A stretch of 8,469 nucleotides of DNA. Origin: an uncultured Oscillospiraceae bacterium. GTDB lineage: Bacteria; Bacillota; Clostridia; Oscillospirales; Acutalibacteraceae. A program made the translations under genes and the position numbers. The notes beneath the pieces were generated by a model that was not told the DNA's origin, ran no database searches, and worked only from the letters and a program-made list of their open reading frames with translations. The stretch covers positions 1 to 8,469 of the forward strand of contig CAJJPG010000079.1 in assembly GCA_905193585.1 (NCBI GenBank). The letters run 5' to 3'. Each line of letters begins with the position of its first letter. Positions within the stretch are counted from its first letter, which is position 1. Positions 1 through 6,188 of the stretch are shown piece by piece.

Positions 1-311
1 AGGATAGCGCCGTCCATCTGAGCAGCACCGGTGATCATGTTCTTAACATAGTCAGCGTGTCCGGGGCAGTCAACGTGAGCGTAGTGACGTTTGTCGGTCT
101 CGTACTCAACGTGAGCGGTGTTGATTGTAATACCGCGCTCTCTCTCTTCAGGAGCCTTATCGATGTTCGCGTAATCCTCGAACTGAGCCTGACCCTTCAA
201 AGAAAGATACTTGGTGATAGCTGCGGTCAGAGTGGTCTTACCATGGTCAACGTGACCGATGGTACCAATGTTTACATGGGGTTTATTTCTTTCAAATTTT
301 GCCTTTGCCAT
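1..311 (-). CDS. tuf: Elongation factor Tu, N-terminal part (cut by window edge)
   Basis: EF-Tu is the GTPase that delivers aminoacyl-tRNA to the ribosomal A site in the cytoplasm. The 103 complete codons present begin MAKAKFERNKPHVNIGTIGH and cover the first part of the G domain: the P-loop GHVDHGKT at residues 19-26, the switch I motif RGITI at 59-63, and switch II DCPGH at 81-85 with the catalytic histidine at 85. The ATG at 309-311 follows a strong AAGGAGGA site (321-328) about 10 nt upstream. The rest of the gene lies beyond position 1. It is the last visible gene of the str cluster, 93 bp after fusA; that gap is long enough to hold its own promoter or a partial terminator. The identity is certain. 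Whether this is the only tuf copy in the genome cannot be told. Confidence 0.98.
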   Translation of the reverse strand, partial: MAKAKFERNKPHVNIGTIGHVDHGKTTLTAAITKYLSLKGQAQFEDYANIDKAPEERERGITINTAHVEYETDKRHYAHVDCPGHADYVKNMITGAAQMDGAI

Positions 312-356
312 TGTATATTTTCCTCCTTATACTATGTGCAGTTTTTATTTACTTAT

Positions 357-385
357 AGTTTAACAAAAAAGACTTGAAAATGCAA
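357..385 (-). promoter_or_regulatory. Possible secondary promoter for tuf
   Basis: On the minus strand, TTGCAT (380-385) and TAAACT (357-362) are separated by exactly 17 bp; TATAAG (352-357) is an overlapping alternative -10. The -35 matches the sigma-A consensus at only 3 of 6 positions and the -10 at 4 of 6, in an A/T-rich stretch, so this could be chance. An extra promoter before tuf is plausible because EF-Tu is needed in excess of EF-G and the ribosomal proteins. Confidence 0.3.
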
Positions 386-416
386 GCATTATTTACTTAA
401 TTTATCAGTCTTTCTT
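365..416 (-). terminator. Weak candidate terminator/attenuator between fusA and tuf
   Basis: The minus-strand RNA can pair bases 407-416 with 365-374 (10 bp including one G-U), and the 3' arm ends in a run of six U. The arms overlap the fusA stop codon. The loop is long (32 nt) and the stem A/U-rich, so folding is uncertain; a 4-bp hairpin inside the loop could shorten it. If real, it would cause only partial termination, lowering or separating tuf transcription. Confidence 0.25.
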
Positions 417-2486
417 TGCACGGGCAGAAATAATCTTCTCGGAAATGCTCTTCGGAACTTCCTTGTAGCCGTCCGGCTCCATTACATACTGACCGCGGCC
501 CTGTGTTTTAGAGCGCAGGTCGGTAGCGTAACCGAACATATCGCCGAGCGGTACGCGAGCGTTTATCTGCTTAACGCCCGAGCGATCCTCAAAGCCCTGA
601 ATCTCGCCGCGGCGAGAGTTAAGGTCGCCAATAACGTCGCCCATATACTCCTCAGGTACAATAACCGTAACCTTCATGATAGGCTCAAGGAGTACCGGGT
701 CTGCTAAGCGGCAAGCCTCTTTGAATGCCATAGAACCGGCAATCTTAAACGCCATTTCGGAAGAGTCAACCTCGTGGTAAGATCCGTCGTACAGAGTAAC
801 CTTAACGTCAACTACCGGGTAACCTGCAAGCACGCCCGCCTGCAAAGCACCGCGTATACCTGTATCAACCGCAGGAATGAATTCCTTCGGAATGGTACCG
901 CCGGTAACGGCGTTAATAAACTCATAGCCGGCGCCCGACTCATTAGGCTCAACGATAATTTTAACGTGACCGTACTGACCCGAACCGCCCGACTGGCGCT
1001 TATACTTGGTTTCGTGGTCAACCTTCTTGCGGATGCTCTCTTTATAAGCAACCTGCGGTGCGCCAACGTTTGCTTCTACCTTAAATTCACGGAGAAGACG
1101 GTCAACGATTATTTCAAGGTGTAACTCACCCATACCTGCAATAATGGTCTGACCTGTCTCTTCATCGGTATAGCACTTAAAGGTCGGGTCTTCTTCTGCA
1201 AGTTTTGCAAGGGCAAGACCCATTTTTTCCTGACCCGCTTTGGTCTTCGGCTCAATGGCAACGCGGATAACCGGCTCGGGGAAGTTCATCGATTCAAGAA
1301 TGATCGGGTGCTTCTCGTCGCACAGTGTATCGCCGGTGGTGGTGTTTTTGAGACCTACGGCAGCGGCAATATCGCCGGCGTAGCAGGTTTCAATATCCTC
1401 GCGGTGGTTAGCGTGCATTTGCAGAATACGTCCCATACGCTCTCTGTTCTGCTTAACCGAGTTGTAAACGCCGGAGCCTGCGTCAACAGTACCCGAGTAA
1501 ACACGGAAGAAGCAAATCTTACCGACGAACGGGTCGGTAGCGATTTTAAACGCAAGAGCGGAGAACGGCTCTGTATCGGAAGAGTGCCTGTCCTCTTCCT
1601 CGCCGGTCTCGGGGTTGGTACCCTTAATAGCCTCAATGTCGGTCGGAGCCGGCATATAATCAACAATAGCGTCAAGGAGCGGCTGAACGCCCTTGTTTCT
1701 GTATGAAGTACCGCAGGTAATCGGCACCATATTATTAGCTATTGTGGACTGACGGATTATCTTCTTAATCTGCTCAACAGACGGCTCTTCGCCCTCGAAG
1801 TATTTTTCCATCAGCTCTTCATCCTGCTCAACAATATGCTCGATAAGCTCGGTGTGATATTTGTTGGCAAGCTCTACCATATCCTCGGGGATAGGCTCGT
1901 GTCTAACGTCCTTTCCGAGGTCATCGTAGTAAATTTCCGCGTCCATGTTAACAAGGTCAACGATTCCTCTGAAAGTGTCCTCAGAGCCGATAGGCAGCTG
2001 AATCGGAACACCGTTGCAGTTGAAACGCTCCTTAATCATATCAAGAACGTGGTAGAAATCCGCACCCATGATATCCATTTTATTAATGTATATCATTCTC
2101 GGTACGTGGTATTCATCAGCCTGACGCCAAACGGTTTCAGACTGCGGCTCAACACCGCCCTTTGCGCACAAAACGGTTACAGAGCCGTCAAGCACGCGGA
2201 GAGAACGCTGAACTTCAACGGTGAAGTCAACGTGTCCGGGAGTGTCGATAATATTGATACGATGGTTTTTCCAGAAGCAAGTGGTAGCAGCGGAGGTGAT
2301 TGTAATACCTCTCTCCTGCTCCTGCTCCATCCAGTCCATAGTTGACGCGCCGTCATGAGTTTCGCCCATCTTACGGTTAATACCGGTATAGAAAAGGATA
2401 CGCTCGGTGGTGGTAGTTTTACCGGCGTCAATATGTGCCATTATACCAATATTTCTTGTCATTTCAAGAGATACTTTTCTTGGCAT
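405..2486 (-). CDS. fusA: Elongation factor G
   Basis: EF-G is the translational GTPase that drives ribosome translocation and, with the recycling factor, subunit splitting. The product is 693 residues, the usual length. Visible motifs: P-loop AHIDAGKTT (residues 17-25), switch I RGITI (59-63), switch II DTPGH (81-85, catalytic His85) and NKMD guanine recognition (135-138). Domains II-V follow, including the domain IV/V stretches RKKVDHETKYKRQSGGSGQY and NSRRGEIQG that are typical of bacterial EF-G. The ATG at 2484-2486 is chosen over an in-frame TTG four codons upstream, because the GGAGGT ribosome site (2491-2496) overlaps that TTG and sits 5 nt before the ATG, and MPRKVSLE is the common clostridial N-terminus. 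It lies 50 bp after rpsG with no terminator between, so it is co-transcribed in the str operon. The switch regions look intact, and no resistance change can be inferred. Confidence 0.98.
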   Translation of the reverse strand: MPRKVSLEMTRNIGIMAHIDAGKTTTTERILFYTGINRKMGETHDGASTMDWMEQEQERGITITSAATTCFWKNHRINIIDTPGHVDFTVEVQRSLRVLDGSVTVLCAKGGVEPQSETVWRQADEYHVPRMIYINKMDIMGADFYHVLDMIKERFNCNGVPIQLPIGSEDTFRGIVDLVNMDAEIYYDDLGKDVRHEPIPEDMVELANKYHTELIEHIVEQDEELMEKYFEGEEPSVEQIKKIIRQSTIANNMVPITCGTSYRNKGVQPLLDAIVDYMPAPTDIEAIKGTNPETGEEEDRHSSDTEPFSALAFKIATDPFVGKICFFRVYSGTVDAGSGVYNSVKQNRERMGRILQMHANHREDIETCYAGDIAAAVGLKNTTTGDTLCDEKHPIILESMNFPEPVIRVAIEPKTKAGQEKMGLALAKLAEEDPTFKCYTDEETGQTIIAGMGELHLEIIVDRLLREFKVEANVGAPQVAYKESIRKKVDHETKYKRQSGGSGQYGHVKIIVEPNESGAGYEFINAVTGGTIPKEFIPAVDTGIRGALQAGVLAGYPVVDVKVTLYDGSYHEVDSSEMAFKIAGSMAFKEACRLADPVLLEPIMKVTVIVPEEYMGDVIGDLNSRRGEIQGFEDRSGVKQINARVPLGDMFGYATDLRSKTQGRGQYVMEPDGYKEVPKSISEKIISARAKKD

Positions 2487-2536
2487 ATTAACCTCCAATC
2501 CGCATAAAACGGAAACAAAATATCAGTAGATACAAA

Positions 2537-3007
2537 CTACCATCTGTAGTGAGCAAACGCTCTGTTGGCTTCTGCCATCTTGTGAGTATCCTCACGCTTC
2601 TTGGCAGCGCCGCCCATGCCGTTAACGGCGTCTAAAATCTCGCCCGCGAGACGCTCTTTCATAGTTCTCTCAGAACGGGCGCGGCTGTAAGTTGTCAGCC
2701 AGCGCAGACCGAGAGTCTGCTTTCTTTCGGCGCGAACCTCAAAAGGTACCTGGTATGTGGCGCCGCCCTTACGGACAGCCTTAACCTCAAGCTGCGGCAT
2801 AACATTTTCCATAGCCTGATCAAATACCTCAAGCGGGTCCTTGCCCGTTTTTTCACTGATAATGTCGAAAGCGCCGTATACTATTCGCTGAGCAACGCCC
2901 TTCTTACCGTCAAGCATAATGTTGTTGATAAGGCGGGTTACCTTCTTTGAATTGTATACCGGATCCGGCAATACGTCGCGTTTTGCGACAAAGCCTCTTC
3001 TTGGCAC
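2537..3007 (-). CDS. rpsG: 30S ribosomal protein S7
   Basis: S7 is a primary binding protein that organises the 3' major domain of 16S rRNA (the 30S head) and contacts E-site tRNA. The product is 156 residues, exactly the standard bacterial length, starting (M)PRRGFVAKRDVLPDP and ending AHYRW. The family signature DPVYNSKKVTRLINNIMLDG lies at about residues 14-33. The start is a GTG at 3005-3007. The frame stays open upstream to 3067, but AAGGAGGG (3015-3022) is ideally placed 8 nt before the GTG, and the family N-terminus begins at this codon. It is the second gene of the str operon, with a 130-bp structured gap from rpsL and 50 bp before fusA. In E. coli, S7 is the autogenous repressor of this operon, acting at the rpsL-rpsG junction; whether that holds here is unknown. 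Confidence 0.98.
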   Translation of the reverse strand: MPRRGFVAKRDVLPDPVYNSKKVTRLINNIMLDGKKGVAQRIVYGAFDIISEKTGKDPLEVFDQAMENVMPQLEVKAVRKGGATYQVPFEVRAERKQTLGLRWLTTYSRARSERTMKERLAGEILDAVNGMGGAAKKREDTHKMAEANRAFAHYRW

Positions 3008-3014
3008 TTTACTT

Positions 3015-3022
3015 CCCTCCTT
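3015..3022 (-). promoter_or_regulatory. Ribosome binding site fixing the GTG start of rpsG
   Basis: The minus strand reads AAGGAGGG with GGAGG 8 nt before the GTG at 3007. It lies inside the longer open frame and so decides against the upstream in-frame starts, which would add 20 residues absent from the S7 family. Confidence 0.9.
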
Positions 3023-3075
3023 CATAGTAATGAATTCATTGGTACTCGAAGCTTTTCCCCGTGGCACCAGGCAGA

Positions 3076-3117
3076 GGCGTTAAATATATATAAAACGCCG
3101 CTGCGCTTAATTGCAGC
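3076..3117 (-). promoter_or_regulatory. Two abutting hairpins in the rpsL-rpsG gap (candidate r-protein operator)
   Basis: The minus-strand RNA has stem GCUGC/GCAGC (3113-3117 with 3100-3104, 8-nt loop) followed with no spacer by stem GGCGUU/AACGCC (3094-3099 with 3076-3081, 12-nt A/U loop). Zero-spacing neighbours can stack coaxially. No U-run follows, so this is not a terminator. The position corresponds to the site where S7 represses the str operon in E. coli, but sequence similarity to that site is not claimed. Confidence 0.4.
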
Positions 3118-3137
3118 AGAGATAATTCACTTAAAAA

Positions 3138-3560
3138 TTACTTCGCACCTGCTTTAGGACGCTTTGCACCGTACTTTGAACGGCTCTGCATTCTCTTTGC
3201 AACGCCCTGCGTATCAAGGGTTCCGCGCACGATATGGTAACGCACACCGGGGAGATCCTTAACACGTCCGCCTCTGATAAGCACAACGCTGTGCTCCTGA
3301 AGATTGTGACCTATTCCGGGAATGTAGGCTGAAACCTCGATTCCGTTGGAAAGACGTACTCTCGCAATTTTACGGAGCGCTGAGTTCGGCTTCTTCGGCG
3401 TGGAAGTCTTTACGGCTGTGCAAACGCCGCGCTTCTGCGGAGAATCGTTATCGGTCTGGCGGCGTTTCATAGAGTTATAACCCTTTAAAAGAGCCGGAGC
3501 CTTTGCCTTTTTCTCAACAGTTTCACGACCGTTGCGAACCAATTGGTTAAACGTTGGCAC
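3138..3560 (-). CDS. rpsL: 30S ribosomal protein S12
   Basis: S12 sits at the 30S decoding centre, affects translational accuracy and is the classic streptomycin-resistance locus. The product is 140 residues, including the 14-residue insertion after PAL (about residues 25-40) seen in Gram-positive S12 and absent from the E. coli form. Key segments are intact: PQKRGVCT (41-48), TPKKPNSALRK (54-64), GHNLQEHSVVLIRGGRVKDL (84-103). Lys56 and Lys101 correspond to E. coli Lys42 and Lys87, so no streptomycin-resistance substitution is seen at those sites. Asp102 matches E. coli Asp88, the RimO methylthiolation site. The start is GTG at 3558-3560, preceded by GGGAGGTG 7 nt away and giving the family N-terminus (M)PTFNQLVR; an upstream in-frame ATG at 3599 lacks a comparable site. 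It is the first gene of the str operon, with a promoter about 60 bp upstream. Confidence 0.98.
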   Translation of the reverse strand: MPTFNQLVRNGRETVEKKAKAPALLKGYNSMKRRQTDNDSPQKRGVCTAVKTSTPKKPNSALRKIARVRLSNGIEVSAYIPGIGHNLQEHSVVLIRGGRVKDLPGVRYHIVRGTLDTQGVAKRMQSRSKYGAKRPKAGAK

Positions 3561-3565
3561 TGTTA

Positions 3566-3573
3566 CACCTCCC
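3566..3573 (-). promoter_or_regulatory. Ribosome binding site fixing the GTG start of rpsL
   Basis: The minus strand reads GGGAGGTG, with the GGAGG core 7 nt before the GTG at 3560. This decides against the in-frame ATG at 3597-3599, which would add 13 residues not found in S12. Confidence 0.9.
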
Positions 3574-3589
3574 AATATAAAATTTTCGT

Positions 3590-3608
3590 TGCGGCGCATA
3601 CTGCCGCA
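3590..3608 (-). promoter_or_regulatory. Small hairpin in the str operon leader
   Basis: UGCGGC (3603-3608) and GCCGCA (3590-3595) form a 6-bp G/C-rich stem with a 7-nt loop in the roughly 50-nt leader of rpsL, very near the predicted 5' end (about 3611). It may protect the 5' end or affect translation. No family match is recognised. Confidence 0.45.
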
Positions 3609-3617
3609 TACTAATAT

Positions 3618-3646
3618 AAAATATCACAAACGCCGCGTTTTGTCAA
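3618..3646 (-). promoter_or_regulatory. Main promoter of the str operon
   Basis: On the minus strand, TTGACA (3641-3646, perfect -35) and TATTTT (3618-3623) are separated by 17 bp, and a TGA just before the -10 supplies the extended TGn motif. The expected start is near 3611, giving a leader of about 50 nt before rpsL. The spacer is filled by a 13-bp perfect palindrome (3628-3640). This is the best sigma-A promoter in the window, as expected for a highly expressed ribosomal operon. Confidence 0.88.
3628..3640. repeat. 13-bp perfect palindrome in the str promoter spacer
   Basis: AAACGC-C-GCGTTT fills positions 3628-3640, between the -35 and the -10. The 7-mer GCGTTTT, overlapping its right arm (3635-3641), is repeated 12 bp away at 3647-3653 on the other side of the -35. 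A symmetric site lying where RNA polymerase binds could be an operator, but no known regulator motif is recognised. Confidence 0.5.
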
Positions 3647-3688
3647 GCGTTTTAGCGAATATTTGTCCGAAAATCGGCTTTGATTCGT

Positions 3689-3736
3689 AAAAACACGCCG
3701 TACAGCGGTATTTCTGCCGCTGTATGGCGTGTTTTT
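3689..3736 (-). terminator. Intrinsic terminator of the nrdR-gltX-glnS-nif3 operon
   Basis: Positions 3689-3708 pair with 3717-3736 in a 20-bp stem with one mismatch-like T/G position and an 8-nt loop. The outer 5 bp are A-T, so the minus-strand RNA ends the stem in five U. The plus strand also ends in a T-run (3732-3737), so the element could work in both directions. Its outer edge overlaps the stop codon of the nif3-like gene (3736-3738). It insulates this operon from the str promoter 43 bp further on. Confidence 0.9.
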
Positions 3737-4485
3737 TATACATATTTAATACCGCCGGTACGGTCGGTTAAAAAGCGTAAGTCCTTAAATTTTTGCGAAA
3801 GCACGTTTTTAAGCGGTTCTGTAACCACATCTTCGGTATCAAAATGCCCCGCGTCAAATACGGAAATTCCAAGGCGCTCTGAATCTATGAAAATATTGTG
3901 CTTAACATCCGCCGTTATAAGCGCGTCGCAGCCCGATACCGCAGTATCAAAAACATATCCGCCGCCGCTGCCCGAGCAGAGAGCGATTTTTTTTATGCTT
4001 TTTCCGCTGTCGGTAAATTTAACGCTGCCACCGAGCTTTTCTTTAATATGCCGTGCCAATTTTTCCGCCGAAAGCGGAGTATCAAGCTCTGCAAAATTCA
4101 GCAGATAGCCGTCGCTTGCGGGTCTTTTTTCAAAATTATCAAATTCAAGCGCGTGGCATAAGCAATCATTAACGCCCGATACGGCAATATCAAGATTCGT
4201 GTGCATTGATATAACCGAAATGCCGCTTTTTATAAGTTCAAAAACGGTACTGCCCGCAAGTACGGTCTTCAGCGGGTTGAATATAACGGGGTGGTGGGTT
4301 ATTATAAGCCCGCAGTTATTATCCCGCGCCGTTTTTATGGCAGAAGTGGTGCAATCAAGCGCCACCACAGCACCGCTCACCTCGGCTGACGGGTCGCCCA
4401 CCAATATGCCCACGTTATCAAAATCGCAGGCGGTATTTACGGGCGCTAATCCGTTTAAAAAATCAAATATGTCTTTAACGGTCAT
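3736..4485 (-). CDS. NIF3-like (DUF34) dinuclear metal-centre protein
   Basis: The 249-residue product belongs to the DUF34/NIF3 family, often labelled GTP cyclohydrolase I type 2; members form hexameric toroids with two metal ions per subunit, and the true substrate of most is unsettled. Visible metal-ligand motifs are THHPVIF (His64, His65), MHTNLD (His95, Asp99) and GHFDTE (His214, Glu218), with the N-terminal DNVGILVGD at 23-31. The length fits the short form that lacks the PII-like insert found in homologues of about 370 residues. The ATG at 4483-4485 lies 3 nt after the glnS stop and has only a weak AAGGCG-type site, pointing to translational coupling. It is the last gene of the operon, ending in the terminator at 3689-3736. 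In many Firmicutes this family sits beside the tRNA methyltransferase gene trmK, so pairing with glnS is different. Family call firm, function unknown. Confidence 0.93.
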   Translation of the reverse strand: MTVKDIFDFLNGLAPVNTACDFDNVGILVGDPSAEVSGAVVALDCTTSAIKTARDNNCGLIITHHPVIFNPLKTVLAGSTVFELIKSGISVISMHTNLDIAVSGVNDCLCHALEFDNFEKRPASDGYLLNFAELDTPLSAEKLARHIKEKLGGSVKFTDSGKSIKKIALCSGSGGGYVFDTAVSGCDALITADVKHNIFIDSERLGISVFDAGHFDTEDVVTEPLKNVLSQKFKDLRFLTDRTGGIKYV

Positions 4486-4488
4486 AGC

Positions 4489-6174
4489 TTACGCCTTTTT
4501 AGCAAACGAGTCTTTCAGCGCCACGGTGCGGTTGAATACAAGGTGCTCGGGTGATGACTCGGTATCGGTGCAGAAATAACCCTGTCGCATAAACTGGAAA
4601 GTGTCCCCCGGTTTAACGTTTGCCAGCGATTTATCTATTCGGCAATTTTTAAGCACCGTGAGCGATTCGGGATTAATATTATCCGCAAAGGAGGATACTC
4701 CCTCCTCATCGCTCGGGTTCGGCACATTAAAGAGCCGCTCGTAAAGCCTTACCTCGGCTTCAACCGAATTATCCGCGCTCACCCAGTGCAGCGTGCCCTT
4801 TACCTTTCTGCCGTCGGGCGTTTCGCCGCCGTAGCTTTCGGGGTCATAGGTGCAGTGAACGGCGGTTATATTGCCGTTTTCGTCTGTTTCGTGGGAGGTG
4901 TATTTAATGTAGTAAGCGCCTTTTAAGCGAACCTCTTTTGCGGGGCAAAGCCTGAAATATTTGCCTGGCGGGTCAAGCATAAAATCGTCCTGCTCAATAA
5001 ATATTTCCCGTGAAAAGGTAACGCTGCGCTTGCCTTTTTCGGGCTTACCGGGGTTTACGTCAATTTCAATTTCCTCGGTCTTGTTTTCGGGGTAATTATC
5101 AATTATTACTTTCAGCGGGCGCAAAACCGCCATTGCGCGGTCGGCGTTCTCGTTAAGGTTATCCCGCACGCAGGATTCAAGCAGCGCGTAATCAATAACG
5201 CTGTACGCCTTTGAAACGCCTATTTTATCAACAAACGCACGTATAGCCTCGGCGGGGTAGCCGCGGCGGCGCATGCCGCATATGGTAGCCATTCTGGGGT
5301 CGTCCCAGCCGCTTACCAAGCCGTCGTTTACAAGCTTTAGGCACTTGCGCTTGCTGGTAAGGGTGTAGTTTAAGTTCATACGCGCAAACTCTATCTGGCG
5401 TGGCGGGTTAGGAATATCAAGCGCCTCTAAAAACCAGTTGTAAAGCGGGCGGTGATTTTCAAATTCAAGCGAGCAAAGCGAGTGCGTGACTCCCTCCTTC
5501 GCATCGCTTAACGGGTGCGCAAAGTCGTACATCGGGTATACGCACCATTTATCCCCCGTGCGGTGGTGGGTAGCTTTCATAATGCGGTAAATAATCGGGT
5601 CGCGCATATTAAGGTTAGAAGAAGACATATCAATTTTAGCCCGCAGCACCATTGCGCCGTCGGGAAATTCACCGTCGGTCATACGGCGGAAAAGCTCTTT
5701 TGTTTCTTCAATCGGGCGGTTGCGGTAGGGGCTTTCGGTGCCCGGCTCTGTAAGCGTTCCGCGCATTTCGCGTATTTCATCAGCCGAAGCCTCGTCAACA
5801 TAGGCAAGCCCTTTATCAATAAGCTTTAGGGCGCACTCGTAAAGAAAATCAAAATAATCCGACGCATAGTAAACGTTAGCCCAATTAAAACCAAGCCACT
5901 TAATATCGCGCTCTATAGCGTCAACATACTCAACGTCTTCCTTAACAGGGTTTGTATCGTCAAAGCGCAGGTTGCAAACGCCGCCGTATTTTTCAGCGGT
6001 TGAAAAATCTATGCAGATAGCCTTTGCGTGACCGATATGCAAATATCCGTTAGGCTCGGGCGGAAAACGGGTCTGAACGTGGGTGTATACTCCCTCTTTC
6101 AGGTCCTCGTCTATAAAATCATGTATAAAATTTGAGGCTGCGGCATTTTCAGCCGTTTTAATTTCTTCTGACAA
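4489..6174 (-). CDS. glnS: Glutaminyl-tRNA synthetase
   Basis: GlnRS is a class Ib synthetase that joins glutamine to tRNA-Gln using ATP. The product is 561 residues, close to the E. coli enzyme (about 554). The Rossmann catalytic domain carries PPEPNGYLHIGH (38-49, HIGH at 46-49), the GlnRS-type RFDDTNP (70-76) and YPMYDFAHPLSDA (213-225). The KMSKS-equivalent loop is LTSKRK (272-277), followed by the GlnRS-type VSGWDDPRM. The C-terminal two-barrel anticodon-binding part follows to the end. FDDTNP rather than GluRS-type IEDTD separates it from GluRS. The start is TTG at 6172-6174: AAGGAG (6183-6188) lies 8 nt upstream and the next in-frame Met is residue 137, past the HIGH motif. It lies 14 bp after gltX and 3 bp before the nif3-like gene, so it is co-transcribed. 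No T-box leader fits in the 14-bp gap. Confidence 0.97.
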   Translation of the reverse strand: MSEEIKTAENAAASNFIHDFIDEDLKEGVYTHVQTRFPPEPNGYLHIGHAKAICIDFSTAEKYGGVCNLRFDDTNPVKEDVEYVDAIERDIKWLGFNWANVYYASDYFDFLYECALKLIDKGLAYVDEASADEIREMRGTLTEPGTESPYRNRPIEETKELFRRMTDGEFPDGAMVLRAKIDMSSSNLNMRDPIIYRIMKATHHRTGDKWCVYPMYDFAHPLSDAKEGVTHSLCSLEFENHRPLYNWFLEALDIPNPPRQIEFARMNLNYTLTSKRKCLKLVNDGLVSGWDDPRMATICGMRRRGYPAEAIRAFVDKIGVSKAYSVIDYALLESCVRDNLNENADRAMAVLRPLKVIIDNYPENKTEEIEIDVNPGKPEKGKRSVTFSREIFIEQDDFMLDPPGKYFRLCPAKEVRLKGAYYIKYTSHETDENGNITAVHCTYDPESYGGETPDGRKVKGTLHWVSADNSVEAEVRLYERLFNVPNPSDEEGVSSFADNINPESLTVLKNCRIDKSLANVKPGDTFQFMRQGYFCTDTESSPEHLVFNRTVALKDSFAKKA

Positions 6175-6182
6175 TTTAAAAA

Positions 6183-6188
6183 CTCCTT
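6183..6188 (-). promoter_or_regulatory. Ribosome binding site supporting the TTG start of glnS
   Basis: The minus strand reads AAGGAG, 8 nt before TTG at 6174. It touches the gltX stop codon (6189-6191), so ribosomes ending gltX stop right at the glnS loading site. Confidence 0.85.

Noticed and set aside
57..377. Plus-strand open frame of 106 codons opposite tuf
   Set aside because: Antisense to the well-supported EF-Tu coding sequence, no ribosome site, no recognisable protein.
1836..2345. Plus-strand open frame of 169 codons opposite fusA
   Set aside because: Long antisense frames arise from the codon bias of highly expressed genes; fusA is intact on the other strand. The same applies to 774-1124 and 1308-1706.
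2499..2513. Small inverted repeat TCCG/CGGA between rpsG and fusA
   Set aside because: A 4-bp stem with a 7-nt loop is too short to support a function, and no U-run follows.
3680..4108. Plus-strand frame beginning in the terminator and running over the nif3-like gene
   Set aside because: It starts within the terminator stem, has no ribosome site, and the opposite strand encodes clear NIF3 metal motifs.
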